Shown here: piece by piece, positions 44,440 to 56,894 of the stretch
How positions within the stretch are numbered: the first letter of the stretch is position 1
How the letters are laid out: every line of letters starts with the position of its first letter
DNA from: Henricia sp. BOLD:AAB3569
Lineage: Eukaryota > Echinodermata > Asteroidea > Spinulosida > Echinasteridae
Length of the DNA: 64,000 nt
Assembly (NCBI GenBank): GCA_037783545.1
Contig: JBBELK010000308.1
Coordinates: 1,302,001 to 1,366,000, forward strand
Direction of reading: 5' to 3'
Made by a program: the position numbers and the translations under genes
The notes under the pieces: model-generated
Databases searched by the model: none
The model's input: only the letters and a program-made list of their open reading frames with translations
What the model was told of the DNA's origin: nothing

Positions 44440-44535
44440 AAGCGGGCCTTAGGTACAATGTACGATTTGGTGTGATTACCAGAGACTCTCTAGACTCTAT
44501 ACACAATCGTACCAAATCGTACCTAATCGTTGGAA
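44440..44535. repeat. Short palindrome 'taggtacaatgtacgatttg'
   Basis: 'taggtacaatgtacgatttg' and 'caatcgtaccaaatcgtacc' are partial reverse complements around 44490. Next to it at 44800-44865 is a minus-strand tRNA-like relic with B box 'aggttcgaatctcc'. Confidence 0.45.
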
Positions 44536-44999
44536 ATTCGTGGCAAATATCGCAAATGAGCTACATGGTCTATAGACTGGTTCCCGCTTCACGTATTCTA
44601 CATGCAACGACTGAATATGAGGACCGGCTGCGAATTTTTTTTCCGTACCGCAGTTTAGCGAACATTGCTTCTGATTGGTTTAACCCCTATGCATATGTTG
44701 CATATGTTGCATACTGATGTGTTTTGTCGATAACTACCTCAACATAACCCCACACCATACCACACTCTTTTCTCAATTAATAGTGAAAAAAAATTAATAC
44801 GACTCAAAGGAGATTCGAACCTTGATAAAACTACGTCTTAACCACTAGACTACCACCGACTCAACAAACCCTTAAATTTTCTTTTTTATATCCTTTTATT
44901 TAATAACTCTTGAAGGCGCTATATAGAAAATATGAATATTCACTTCCAATGCACCAATCAAACGCCTCGATGAAGCCCCATAGCGAATATGTAGTACGG

Positions 45000-46778
45000 A
45001 AAAAATATCGCTGCCGGCCCTTAAAATCGGTCGGAATATTTTTGGTCCGGGTACCAGACTAACATGGTTTACTCATCGATATATATGGGTCTATAGATTG
45101 GTTCCCGATCCTATCGCTTATTTCGAAAATATAAGGATCGGTAAAGGGCGGCCATGACGGGCAGAAATCTGCCCGTGGTCACGTGGTTATTATTATTATT
45201 TTCTTTTTAGTAAGTGCGTATATTTTGCATTGACATGTGTATAACCCGGCCGTGCGTGTCGAACATATCCAAATGTAAATAAAGTACATTGCTTAAAGCA
45301 AAGGGCTTGGCTAATTTTAAATTATAAAACACACAATGCGCACGCGCAAAGACGACCAATCACAGATCAAGATGAAGCGCCTTTACCTGTCCTTATATTC
45401 TCCTATGTAGAATATGTGGACGGGAACCAGTCTAATGGGTCGACTGCAGTAAGGAACGAGGATGCTCGACCACCCGGGGACGAGGTTGCTTTACCGTAAC
45501 AGTGCCCATAAGCAAAGCACAGAATTCTACCGTAAACAGTTTCATGAAATTGGCCCCAGTTCATTTTCACTCTCTAATTTACCAAGCTCACTGAGTTTTT
45601 ATGTAAACAAACACACGTGCTCAAAATGGAGACTTTTCGTAAAATACAATGCCGAATAACAAGGATGACAAGCAATGAACAACAAAGACACGTTTTGTGT
45701 CAAATTTAGGGAACATGTGGCCTGCGTTTTGGAACAAGAGATGTTCGTCTGCTAGTCTGCTCACGCCGAAGGCGCGCCGAAGTCAAGTTGGCACGATTGA
45801 TTTTGCTTGCATTAATAATATTCGTCATCTTTGTGAACAACGTTGCGTTCCTACTCGCACTTCTCTCCAAGGTAAAGTCGGCGCCTGTGCAGTTTCGCAG
45901 CCGAGTGGCTAGTTAGGTAATGTTATGCATTTTGTACTATACTGTACCTATCGGTAAGAGTTGAGAAGCTGACCATGTTGATTTATTAAGTGCAGATTTG
46001 ATGGAACAAACCAAATTTTTGAGTGAGAAAAGTTTAAGATTTTGTGAGGAAACAGTTTATACATTTTTCAGCCTGTTTGTACACGAGATCTGAAGCCATG
46101 ATAAACTTCTCAATTCTTTCCTTCGTCCCCCAGCTAGGTGGGGATTTTGACCCATTGATAGGTGCATTCAATGTACACTCCATATCAATATGTATTTTGC
46201 CCTTTTTGCACCACAAAACGTATAATTAACCCTGTAGGTCAGCTTGTTTCAGCTCGGTTGGTTTTTGGAAACAAAGGGATTATTAAAAACAACAATAAAA
46301 TTACAAATTTGTTTGTTCTATAACAATAACAGTTATCTGTTTCTTTATTTGACAGGTCAAATGCACCTCCAGGATTTGTGCCATGCATGACCAAGATGAA
46401 GAAGGAACACTCAGAATGTAATGGGAGGGAGGTATGAGCAACGGTTTTATTTTTGTAGACCAATGTTTTAGCCAGAAAGGTGTCTGGGTGTTTTGACGCA
46501 TATTAACTAAGTAGGCATTCAAAACAACTCAAGTGGTGTTCAAAATACCACAAGGGGTGTTTAAAGTAGCCCAAGGATTGTTCAAAGTAGCACAGGGAGT
46601 GTCTAAAGTAACTACAGGGTGTTGCAAAGTAGCTAAAGCAGGGTTTTAAGTACCCCAATTGAAGAAGAATTCAAGGTGATGTGCAAACTAGCTCAAAAAG
46701 GTTTTTAAAGTAGCCCAGGGGCATTTATAATATCCCAATACTCAACTGGCTAAAACCATTGGTTGTACTTGTCATGTT
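45000..46778. other. Intergenic between the two transporters, unassigned
   Basis: A fragment near 45090-45130 ('gattggttcccgatcctatc') belongs to the foldback type at 28612 and 39800. A stretch of diverged direct repeats about 28-30 bp long ('gtgttcaaagtagcacaggg' variants) covers about 46530-46730. No supported gene. Confidence 0.4.
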
Positions 46779-47019
46779 AGGCCATCCAAAGTTGTCTACA
46801 AAGCGTAGGAAGGGGGAGTGGGGTCAAGGGCCGCGTAGGACTTTACATGCACTGTAAAATGTTGACATTTCATGGTAGTGTCGAAAAATGTTAATAAGTA
46901 ATATTTCAGGGAAAAGGGTGCGGGGGGGGGGGGGGGGGGGGGGTGGGGTGGGGGGTTGTGGTTTAAAAAAAAATAAGTACTCTAGAACTGTGAAAACGTT
47001 GACAACTTTGGACAGCCCC
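46779..47019. mobile_element. MITE with 'gccatccaaagttgtc' ends
   Basis: 'ggccatccaaagttgtc' pairs with 'gacaactttggacagcccc'. The interior has 'tttacatgcactgtaaaatg' and a run of about 22 G (46921-46943). Same family as 31522-31755. Confidence 0.75.
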
Positions 47020-47370
47020 TTAAAGGAGCGTGTTCAGATTTGTCCAGAAAATGGATTTTGTTGTAGCATAGCAATCATATAAAATATCTACCCAAAATAT
47101 TATCAGTGATGTAAAGAAAACAAATTGCTATCTCCAATTTGGACGTGGAGGAAAAAAGATTGGTGTGATCACTGAACTGCTTTATGGAACCATGCAGATA
47201 GATTACTTACATTGGTGATTTTTTAATGATATCTTTGAAAATATACGGATTGAGAGTGCAAAATTTCAGAATGGTAATGAGAAAAATATGACAGATGATA
47301 TGGTATCAAATTTTCAACACCCATGGGAAAAATGGGGGGTCACAAATGTGATCTGATCACGCTCTTTTAA
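47020..47370 (+). mobile_element. TTAA-bounded element, complete copy
   Basis: The ends are TTAAAGGAGCGTGTTCAGA and 'tctgatcacgctcttttaa'. Body blocks 'ccagaaaatggattttgttg' and 'caacacccatgggaaaaa' recur at 17815-18090 and 22043-22830. It directly abuts the preceding MITE. Confidence 0.8.
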
Positions 47371-47457
47371 AGTTAAATTACACCAACATCAAATACCCCT
47401 GACTGATAATTTAAATGTCTTATTAATTTTGTATGTTACATCAGTCACTGGTTTTCT

Positions 47458-47827
47458 TTAAAGGTAGAACACATGATTGGTAAACTGTTAAAAGGGGTGT
47501 TACTCCAACGAGTAGACGCTCATGTTGATAAAACCGTCCTGTAGAAATTTCAGACACATAAGTGCAGTAATACTCCTGAAAACTTGAAAAAAATCTATGC
47601 AAGGTTTTTGCGTTGAGTTGAATAGTAAAAAAAGTCTTTTGCAAAAGATTTGTTTAGAAAACCACCTTCAGTTGTTAATTTCTCACACAAAATACCATTT
47701 TGGACTGAAATAAAAATCATGTGGTGTGTTTGGTAACATTGTTATTAACACTTTTAATAAAGTTTTCTTGTCATCTCGTGAAAAAACAATTGGGGTCACT
47801 GCTGGAAATAATGTGTTCTACCTTTAA
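47458..47827. mobile_element. TTAA-bounded element with 'acacatgattggta' end
   Basis: TTAAAGGTAGAACACATGAT at the left and 'aataatgtgttctaccttta' at the right. The left end equals that of MITE copy A (3362), but the interior differs, so these are related elements with swapped interiors. Confidence 0.75.
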
Positions 47828-48299
47828 GAAGTTGATAGCATTCCAGTGGAAAGTTGCAAAAATGAACATGTGTGGGATCCATAACAAGTTTTTGTGGTTG
47901 TTATTTGGTACATCATGGTATTTGGTACATTTGGGAACCTGATGAGTGATGTTCACTAGAAAGTTTGCTATAATAGTGAAGTTTGCTATATGGTGTTCAT
48001 TATAGAAACTTTTCACTGTTACAGTAATGTCTTTAGATAAAAATGTTAATTGTAGAGTAAATATTCACTTAAAGATGATTCTGCCCCAACATCCATGGCA
48101 TCTATACATAAATAAACCCAAACTGCAAATACATACATGTTAATCCTTTTATCACCCTGAAGACATTTTGGAACTTCGGTGTTCAAGACACAAAAAGTAT
48201 TTGCGGCAAATATTTTGGGTATCTTTGTTGTAAATTGACCGATATTTTGAAGGAATAAGCTACTTTTGTGAATCCTGCTTAAATTTGAACCATAATGTT

Positions 48300-48860
48300 T
48301 ACATCTTGAATCAAATTTGGGGTTTTTTTTATGGCCCTAACCTGTGGTAAAATGCACTTTTTAGTTTTATTTTGTCATTATTTTATTTTGTCATTTTAGT
48401 GAACCTTTTAATCTCATTTTTTTCCTAATAGTGTCTTTTATATCATTCCCTTTTAGCCCGTTTTATTGTATTTGCGACAATTTTTGCGACAGTTTTATTG
48501 CATTTCTATCCGGTAGTTTCGCTATTTATTTCGTTTTTTCTTAGCCCATTTCATCGTACTTTAATTGTTATTTTGTCAAGTTTTTAGGCATTTTTAAACC
48601 TTTTAAAAAACTGTTTGAGCCATTTTACAGTGTTTTAACATAGTCATTTTTACATTTTAAGCCTTTTTAGCCCGTTCAATGTAATTTTGTAATTTTGCCA
48701 TTTTTGCGCTCTATAATTTATCTATTGTTAATTTCGTCATTTTTAGCTATTAATTGTAATTTTGTCATTTTGGCGCTCCATATTATGCTAATTTGTTGTA
48801 ATTTTTCATTTTTAGCCTCTTTAACCGATATTTTGAAATGTTGTCTCTTTGGCGCTCCAT
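48300..48860 (+). repeat. T-rich degenerate tandem repeat
   Basis: Irregular repeats of 'ttttagccc.tttta' and 'gtaattttgtcattttt' words about 30-60 bp apart. Nothing is encoded. Confidence 0.5.
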
Positions 48861-49147
48861 ACTTGTATTTCCCAATACACAAGTAGTTAAGTGTATTACA
48901 CGGTGCATGCATGGGGTCCACCACAAGCACCAAAATAAAAAAAGTAGAAGTATGGTGCACAAAAATTACAAAATAATTATGCACCCCAAAATTTGTCGTC
49001 CCTTCTTGCACCACACTAGCTCCTTCTTATCCCCGTTCCTCCCGGTGTCGTCTCCTCTGCATTGTCTCCTCCGCTGTCTTTATTCATGGTTAGTACACAT
49101 TATACATGGGTTAGTATATCAATCATGGGGTTAGTATATCAATCATG

Positions 49148-49225
49148 GGGTTAGTACATGCTCGCCGCGGGAGTTGAACCGGGGTCCTCTGATCTCGAGT
49201 CTGCTGCTCTCTCCACTAGACTACC
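49148..49225 (-). pseudogene. tRNA-like sequence (relic or SINE head)
   Basis: On the minus strand it has A box 'ggtagtctagtgg', B box 'cggttcaactcccg' and a 6-of-7 paired acceptor stem (CACCGCG with CGCGGCG). Beyond it the minus strand has short direct repeats ('ctaaccccatgattgatata'). A functional tRNA cannot be excluded without folding software, but context favours a SINE head. Confidence 0.4.
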
Positions 49226-49385
49226 GCGGTGACCACACCAGGGTAATAATTTTGGACTTGATGAATATTAGAACCAGTATTTTGTATACTTCACTGTGCT
49301 ACAGGAGGGGCCGATGAAGGGCGCCCTCTCGTGACGAGCGCCCTCTATTGACGGTGAATGACAACCTCAAGCAAATTAATGTTGT

Positions 49386-49655
49386 TTATTTTATGGCATC
49401 TAAGGCCCTTTATGCCATCAGCTATACGGTTTTAGCTTTAATTGTACTATATTATCAACTTGAGATGACGAAGAATGACTTGCAGTTTTAGAAGTGGAAG
49501 TAAAACCCCCAGAGAAATCCCCCAGGGAAAAACCCACGCAGTCAAGTAGGGACTGCAAACCCAATCCACATACACGCCCCAGATTCGAACCCGGGACGCC
49601 AGAGGTGAAAGGCGAGGAAAGAACCACTACGCCAGCCCGACCGCCCTTACGCAAA
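49386..49655 (-). mobile_element. tRNA-derived SINE, minus-strand copy
   Basis: A reverse-complement match to 43755-44040: 'cccgggttcgaatctggggc' on the minus strand, then 'ggattgggtttgcagtccc' and 'taaagggccttagatgcc'. The (CAA)n tail is lost or very short. Confidence 0.78.
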
Positions 49656-50208
49656 TTAAAAATGATCAACGGGGGTTTCAATTTTAATTGGTCATAGAAA
49701 ACCACTGGTTGTTTCTTTCTTGTTGGGTTGTTTGCTTTATTTTAGTTTTTCTTCCAAACAAACTAACAAAACAGACAAAGTGAGAAAGACATTTTATCAA
49801 TATAAATTTCTTTATTTAAATTTGTAACAATTTAAAACAATGTAACGGTACAATCTGGATAATTTCTTATTTTAAGGAAACAGGACTGTAATATATAGGC
49901 ATTATTGTGTTTTACAGCAAATAAGCAATCAGAAAATAAACTAAAATGATCACTTGAAATTTAAGTCATTGTCTCATAGTAATAATGTTTCAACACTTTC
50001 TTAACTGTGATACCAAAACCGCTCCATTTAATAAAGGCTTGACACATAACAAGAAATTAATTTTGCATAAACTATTGAACTAAAAGTCTTTAACAAAAAC
50101 AACATACTGCTAACTATTTATGGTAATATAATTATTTCCATAATATTATCTGAGCTACAGTGTCAATCATAACATCGTAATACAAGAAAGACAATCATAG
50201 GGTTTTCT

Positions 50209-50787
50209 TAAAGGGCCTGTGACATGGTAAACAACTTTGTGCCTAAGCTTTGCTTCATAATGACGGATTACTTGTTCAGCAAGACATACCATTGTTCGTT
50301 TGGATGTAAAATCAATAAAAGGTGGCCTTTTTCAACTTTGAAGATTTCACTGCAATAAATCACAGACAGAGGGCGCTGTTTTGAGTGCATCACATAAGGA
50401 AGACAGAAGGGAAAAGTTAAGAAAAAACATAAGACTTCAAGTTGGACTTGTGGCAAATTGCTGCAGTTTCTACCCCCAGTTTTGTCATGGCTTACAGCAG
50501 GCAACATGTAAAACAAACTCAAACAGCCATGGATTACAAAAGTTTCAGGAAAATTGAGAAAAAAAGTGGAATCTTTTGTGCACAGTTGAATCTGATTTTC
50601 CTGTGTTTGCCTCTTGTGACATCGTGACCTTGGTCATGAATATGCATATTACATTAGCATAAAAACTAAAAACATTTGTTTTAACCCCCAAAGCAAGCTC
50701 CAAATAGGATTTTTATGACTTTAACTGAGTAGAGTGGTTTTAAAGCATAGATTTCATTGATAAAAATCCTAAATAAGGGCCCTTTAA
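50209..50787. mobile_element. Possible element with 'aaagggcc' ends
   Basis: It opens 'ttaaagggcctgtgacatgg' and closes 'aataagggccctttaagt'. The 570-bp interior is AT-rich and non-coding. The TTAA at both ends matches the other TTAA families. Confidence 0.5.
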
Positions 50788-51029
50788 GTACGTTCTACTA
50801 CATGTATAGCTGCAAAAATTGTGCTAAATTACATACATACTGTCGTTCTGACAGACACGATATCGACAGACTTTTGTCTGTCATGTCTGCCAGACAAAAA
50901 TATCATAGTGTGGACTGCACGTCAGACACGATCAGACAATAGGGAGATTTGATAGTGTGGACACAGTCTTCAGACAATCTGATGACGTTTAAATATTTTG
51001 TTCAATCACGTGGCCACTGAAAGGCAGTG

Positions 51030-51430
51030 TTGTAGTCGAGTCACCAAAATCGAGTCCGAGTCTCGAGTCACTAGCCTCGAGTCCGAGTCTCGAGTCACTT
51101 GTTCGCCAAATTAATTAAACTGAATCTGCTATAATAGTTTCGTTCACACAATGCGAAATGATGACGTACTCGTGCGCTCCTTGCCGGCCTGGTGGGGCAG
51201 TGTACATAATCAAGCATCTTATGTGTGTTTCCCCCAAGAATCCTGCATTAAGCGCGCGAATATACATATCTTTTTTGAAATGCGACTCGTGAGTCACGAG
51301 TCACCATGTTCGAGTCTGAGTCATCATGGTCGAGTCCGAGTACGAGTCATTTTCCAATGTAGTCGAGTCCAAGTCACGAAAATTGTGACTCGAGTCCGAG
51401 TCCTGGACTCGAGTACTACAACACTGCTGA
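51030..51430. mobile_element. 'gtcgagtc' element
   Basis: 'agtgttgtagtcgagtcacc' and 'ggactcgagtactacaacact' are inverted ends. The interior is made of 'cgagtccgagtctcgagtca' words. Relatives are at 14205-14897 and 54178-54396. Confidence 0.75.
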
Positions 51431-51509
51431 AAGGTCACATGTTATCAAACTGTCCACTGATTGGCTTTTGTCTGAATGTGCATCTTTTGTCTAATTCAGA
51501 TAGCGTACA

Positions 51510-52462
51510 CTGTAAAAAATTCGAGTCCTGTAATGTTTACAGTAAATTACTGGCAGCCGAGTTGCTAGCAATTTACTGTAAACTTTATAGTAGTAGCCAA
51601 TTACTGCAGAATCACCTGCAAGGTAAATTGCTGTAATTTTTACAGGAACAGGGAAAATACTGTAAAACGTCAACCGTTTTTTATGCATTAATTTTGAAAT
51701 ATTTATATGTGCTTATTACCAAACAACAAGAGTGGTAAGCTGTCCTTCAGTACTGAAATACAGACTGGCAAATGCCTGTTTCAAACTACATATGTGCAAT
51801 GGTAGTCCCTTGGAAGTAATAATGGATTGCATTAAGATTCGATAAAGGTAGTCTAGGCAGAAGTACAACATAGCGTTTACGGTCTGTGCAAATGTTAAAT
51901 AGAAATGAACTTAATTTATTGCCATCTGCTCACAATAGACTACTAAAGTGAAAATGTCACCCTTTGTGTGTTGTCATGGTTATTGGGTCTACATGCATTA
52001 AAACCAGTGAACTGTTTTCCTGCGCTATTCCAATAGACGTTTCAGATTACCAGCGAATGTTTAGACCCATTTACCATGGCAACTGACGTCACACTTTAGT
52101 AGTCTATAAACGAACACAGGAACTTGTTTTGTGTCAGTATACAAATTAAACAGCCACAATCAACACCATAATTACAAAAACTTGCATAATTACAAAATTA
52201 CATTTAGTCCAATGGTACAATATCATTTCGAATGATTTTGTATAATTTATGTAAAAGAGGCGTGGACTTTACAGTAATGTACTGTAAAACATATGTACAG
52301 TAAATTACTGTAAGGGTTACAGTAAGGTACTGTAAACATTACAATATTTGTTACATGTACATGTACCCTTGTTCGTGACTTTACAGTATAATGTATGCAT
52401 ACTGTACAGTAAATTACTGTGAGAGATTAAGATACTGTAAAAATTACAGCAATTTATTTACA
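51510..52462. repeat. 'tacagtaaattactgta' repeat cluster
   Basis: Two clusters (51510-51670 and 52268-52462) are built of 'acagtaaattactgtaa' words in both orientations. They may be the ends of one element of about 950 bp or two separate copies. Confidence 0.5.
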
Positions 52463-52611
52463 GTATACCCACGCCATTATTGCGTTTGCTGATGAGTGCA
52501 AGTCGAAAAGCTTTAGCATGTCTTTGTCGTTACTTAATTCTATATTCCGATTTTGCAGTACCAATTAAACACTTTTGTCTGAATGTTCAATATTTTGACA
52601 GACAAGTCTGC

Positions 52612-52770
52612 AGCCGATTTCACGAAACCTTACGCACTGCGTAAGCCCGCTTGCGCAACCTTTTATTGCGTAAGCTGCGCAACATTCCTGTGATAATTAC
52701 ACGCAAGCCTATGGGCTTATGCCATTTTCAAAAGTTGCGCGAGCTACGCAATTTTTCGTGAAATCGGCAG
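52612..52770. mobile_element. MITE with 'ccgatttcacgaaa' ends
   Basis: 'gcagccgatttcacgaaacc' pairs with 'tttttcgtgaaatcggcagg'. 'gcgtaagc' and 'gcgcaac' words fill the interior. Confidence 0.75.
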
Positions 52771-52979
52771 GACGCTTGGCAGTGCATTGCAGGCATTCAA
52801 ATGTAACGCGCGCAGATTGTAAACACCATGCATGCACTGTGCAATATGTACTCGGTAATGCTGACCGTGTCCGCAGATTGGCTGCTATTTAAAGCATACA
52901 GGGGAGTCCGTTCAATTCACGTTGGTCAGCATGCATCACTGTTATCAATTTGAAAAACTGCCGAATAGGCTAAATAAGA

Positions 52980-53175
52980 TTGTCTTTATTTATTTATTTA
53001 TTGAAATTTATTTATTTATGCTAAGATAGATAAAACATAGCTCACAAACACAAGTATACAGACTAAAATACATATAAACAAGCCAAGGATGACCCAAAAA
53101 GCTGTTAATAAAACGGCTTATTTTCATCGGGGTCCTAACACAAAAAACACGGTGTTACACACATAGACAATAACA
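52980..53175 (-). mobile_element. LINE 3' end, minus strand
   Basis: On the minus strand it reads 'ccccgatgaaaataagcc', then AT-rich 3' untranslated sequence ending in (AATA/AAATAAAT)n. It resembles the end of the LINE at 12535-13127 in layout. No coding part is left. Confidence 0.45.
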
Positions 53176-54177
53176 AATACATATAAATGCCCCTTTTACC
53201 GTGAAAAAATATGCAATACAAATTCGAGGTATCTAACACTCACACACGTCCAATCTATATATTGCAAGTTGTAATGCCATGGTGTTTCTCACAAGTAGGT
53301 AATATTTTTTGTTGATATTACATGATTATATATATGATATATTCTATATAGGATTGGTAAAACCAACAGTACTTTTCCCGAAAAAACTGGTTAAAAAGAC
53401 TTGAAATGCAATCGTAAGTTGAAAATACTTTAGTGTCCCCGTTACGTCGGTAAACAAATTTCCTAAAATAGGTTTTCCCAACGATTTCACCAAATTTTCA
53501 TTCAATTTAGCGCCGTGCTCATTCAATTTAGAATGAAATTGTAACCAGCAAGCTGATTGTCATTCAACAATCTAAAATAATCATTCAATTCCATAGTGAC
53601 GTCTTTTAAGTTCAGTCCGTCTTTGTAAAAGGTGCTTTCAAATTTAAATTATCGCATCGGTCATTCAATGTCAGAGGGACCAGCACAGAGGCGTTGTTTG
53701 GTCCTTCATATTCATTGCTGTGCAAACATTTTATTATTCAAAAGGTATGGCTATACACGTTTGACCGTCATCAACCTTTGCTAATTCGAATGCAACCATT
53801 GTCAAAATGTGCCCAAAAAGTAATCTCAGAAGGCCACATATTAAGCAAAACAAAACAGAATGCACAAAACGAAAATTGAACTTGAATACCCCATCTATGA
53901 TTGGGTGAGAAAAAATCACGTGAATTTGAATGACCAATAACGAAAATGATCAGAAAATCTAGAAAATTCGCCGGGAAACCTATTACAAAAACTATCACGA
54001 TCTAAACAGCATGTGCCAATACATTTCAGTTGTCATAAAAATAACCTGCTGTATCAAGGAAATGTGCACGGAATTAATTGAAATAATGAAGTAATTTAAA
54101 TGACATTTGAAATTTTAATGAGCACCATGTGATACCTTAATAAATATATTAAGAATAATTTGAACATCTGTACGACA

Positions 54178-54396
54178 GGGTTGTAGTCGAGTCCACCACA
54201 AGCTTTCACAAGTCCACCACAAGCTTTCACAAGTCCACCACAAGTCCCTGGGTCTTAATTTAAGTCGCACGCTATTCAAATGAACTCCAACAAAGGCATT
54301 ATTTAGTGCGTGTTCATCCTTTGCTTGCTGTTGTTACTGGACTTGCGACGGACTTGTGAATTACTTAATTCTGATGAACTCGACTACAACCCTGCT
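54178..54396. mobile_element. 'gttgtagtcgagtc' element, short copy
   Basis: 'agggttgtagtcgagtccac' pairs with 'gaactcgactacaaccctg'. Inside is a three-fold 'ccaccacaagctttcacaag' direct repeat. Confidence 0.75.
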
Positions 54397-54734
54397 GTAC
54401 GACGTAGAAACCCGTTTCTATAAAATGTATTATACGAATACTTACAATAGTACGAGCTTGAACTTGCTCGGTGTCTCCCGTTATACTATGAACAGTATGT
54501 TTAGAATATTGTACAATATTTAAAAGGTCTTAAAATATTATTCAGAATAAGCTAAAACAAAACTTATAAAAATACCGAATTGGCAATACCGAATAGGATA
54601 TCATTTAAAAACCGTTAGGCAAAATTACATGAAAACCTCCACTGCTAATGCACGGGCAAACAGTTCACTGTAGACCCAGTGTAACCTTGACAACAGCTAG
54701 GGTGACATTTTCACTTAATCAGTATTCTATAAGG

Positions 54735-55058
54735 ATGGAGACGTGGTGGTCTGGTGGATATCGCGTTGGACATTCGGTCGAGAAGTCGATGGTTCGAAGC
54801 CTGGCCATTGCATCGCGTTGTGTCCTTGGACAAGACACTTTACTCCACATTGTCTCTCTCCACCCAGGCGCATAAATGGGTACCAGCAAATACGGTTGGG
54901 GAAACCCAACTACATGTAATTGCTGCGGGGGTAGACCTGCGATGGACTGGCATCCCATCTGGGAATAGCAATGCTTCTAGTCACTCCATGCCATGGAAAC
55001 CGGGGATGAGTACCGGCCGTATGAGCCAGTAATGGCTCGTAAACGACATACCTTACCT
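54735..55058 (+). mobile_element. tRNA-derived SINE with long conserved body
   Basis: The head is 'gtggtctggtggatatcgcg' with B box 'gatggttcgaagcc'. The body has 'tccttggacaagacacttta', 'ataaatgggtaccagc' and 'gatggactggcatcccatc', phrases found in many marine-invertebrate SINEs. The small frames here are artefacts. Confidence 0.8.
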
Positions 55059-55062
55059 ACTC

Positions 55063-55205
55063 TATAGAGCTTTTGCACCGGCAGCCATGACAGGGGGCAG
55101 GTTTTCATATGTAAATGATGTGACAATACATCAAAAAAGTGCTTACTCGTGCTTGACGTACTGTGACAATGTGACTGCCCCCTGTCATTCCTGCCGTCTC
55201 AATGA
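55063..55205. mobile_element. Inverted element 'catgacagggggcag'
   Basis: 'gcagccatgacagggggcag' pairs with 'ctgccccctgtcat'. The same element is nested in the foldback at 42296-42666. Confidence 0.65.
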
Positions 55206-55576
55206 TGACCCATTTTTATAATAGTCTATGTGAATATCGCTATATGGGTAATTCCATCTGGTTGGGACACAGGCCAAATATCCCCACATGTGAAACAAAA
55301 CGTGTTTTCAAAATAATTTTGTTTTACATTAAAGAAATGGTAGGCTTTAATTAGATACCAAACTCATATACTTCGAAGAATATTTTCTTTGTGTATTTTC
55401 AGCAAATATGTGAAAAAGTAACAATTTATTTTGAAAAGTGCGACATAGATATGTATAGGTTTGGAAATACACTCAACTTCCATATTGTAAGAATCACATT
55501 TATATACTACAAATTTCATATAAAACCATTCAAAAAATTCAAAACATATTTGTACCCATATTTTGTTCAATAGTTG

Positions 55577-56890
55577 TCACCAAATCACTGAAAACCTTAT
55601 TTCGTCAATTGACACAAAAAAATGAGTCATACTATGGGTCTTATTTGACTAATTTCCAATTAGTCATACGTGGTTTGAATTGACTAATTTTAATTAGTCA
55701 TGAAAAAGGGTCTTATTTGCCTAATTTAAAAAATGATTTGTCATGCGGCAAAATTAATTAGTCTTGCACGAAAAATTATTAGTCCTGCAGAGAAAAAAAA
55801 TTAGTCCTGCAGAAAAATTATTAGTCTTGCAGGAAAATTAATTAGTCCTGCAGTAAAATTAATTAGTAATGTCAGTTAGTCAGCCTGACAAACTTACTTT
55901 GTCACGTGCAATATACGGTGTGTTTCGTATAACGTACTGAATAAGGCCTACGCAGAATACGTGCAATGACTGCACGGTGTGTTGTGTTAATGCAACAAAG
56001 ACATCCGCAGTTTGATGACGATAATGGGGACAACATAAATGGAAGAGGCAACGATGTACCCAGGAAAACATCCAGTCACTATTCGTAGCTCATTTTATAA
56101 ACTTACTTCTAACTGCAGCGAGAAAAGGAGTCTAACCTGGGCTGACCTAAAATTACGAATACGTACTGAGTTGTCCTTACAGATCATGACTATTTGTGTC
56201 AATACACGGATGTTGAGACCCGAAGCACGGTCTCAACCATGTCTTTACTCCGACACACGACATATTTTGAAACATGCAAACCAATTATTGCCTTAGAAAT
56301 CTCAGAGTCTCGCACAATTCTTTGGTTTCACACAAAACCCGTCACACGCTTACCTTTCCAGAGTAACGTCACAGAATGTTTAGTCCAGTCAAACACGACC
56401 TCATTTTACGGTGCGGTTTGCATGTAATGGCGTCGCACAGCTGCACGAAAACAAGAACCGAAGATTTATTTTCCCACGACTGATTTCATGACTAACCTTT
56501 ATAACATTATCAATCTAAAGAATAATCCCGCCAAAACTCATGACTAATTAAATTAGTCATGAGTTTCGGCTGCATTATTCTTGCCATTAGTAATGCAATC
56601 AAAAGTTAGTCATGCAATTAGTCATGGGAAAATAAATCGTCAGTTGTTGTCTTACGTGACAATACAAATTAGTCAAAAGACGATCATCGCATTTGTCAGT
56701 CGTTCAGATTAGTCTTCCGCTAATATTAATTTGTCCTGCAAAAGTTTTAATTTGTCATGCACCAACAAAGATTTGTCATGCACCCAAAAAAAGTTGTCAA
56801 CTGACAAATTGTATACATGACTAATCATTTTGCCCTTGTTTGACTAATTTTCCACTGTGATTGACTAGATAAAGTTTTCAGTGATAGGCC
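55577..56890. mobile_element. 1.3-kb element full of 'ttagtcatg' words
   Basis: The outer words 'atcactgaaaacctta' and 'taaagttttcagtgat' are inverted. 'gactaattttaattagtcat' palindromes and 'ttagtcctgcag' direct repeats crowd both flanks, with about 500 bp of less repetitive DNA in the middle (about 55900-56480). Its frames carry no recognised domain. Confidence 0.55.
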
Positions 56891-56894
56891 TACT

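Noticed and set aside
45745-45911. Hydrophobic plus-strand frame resembling a GPCR helix 6 ('LILLALIIFVIFVNNVAF')
   Set aside because: No start, no flanking exons and no other receptor helices nearby. A chance hydrophobic frame is more likely.
49148-49225. Functional tRNA gene
   Set aside because: A and B boxes are present, but the acceptor stem has a mismatch, no clean terminator follows and the context looks like a SINE. Kept only as a tRNA-like relic.
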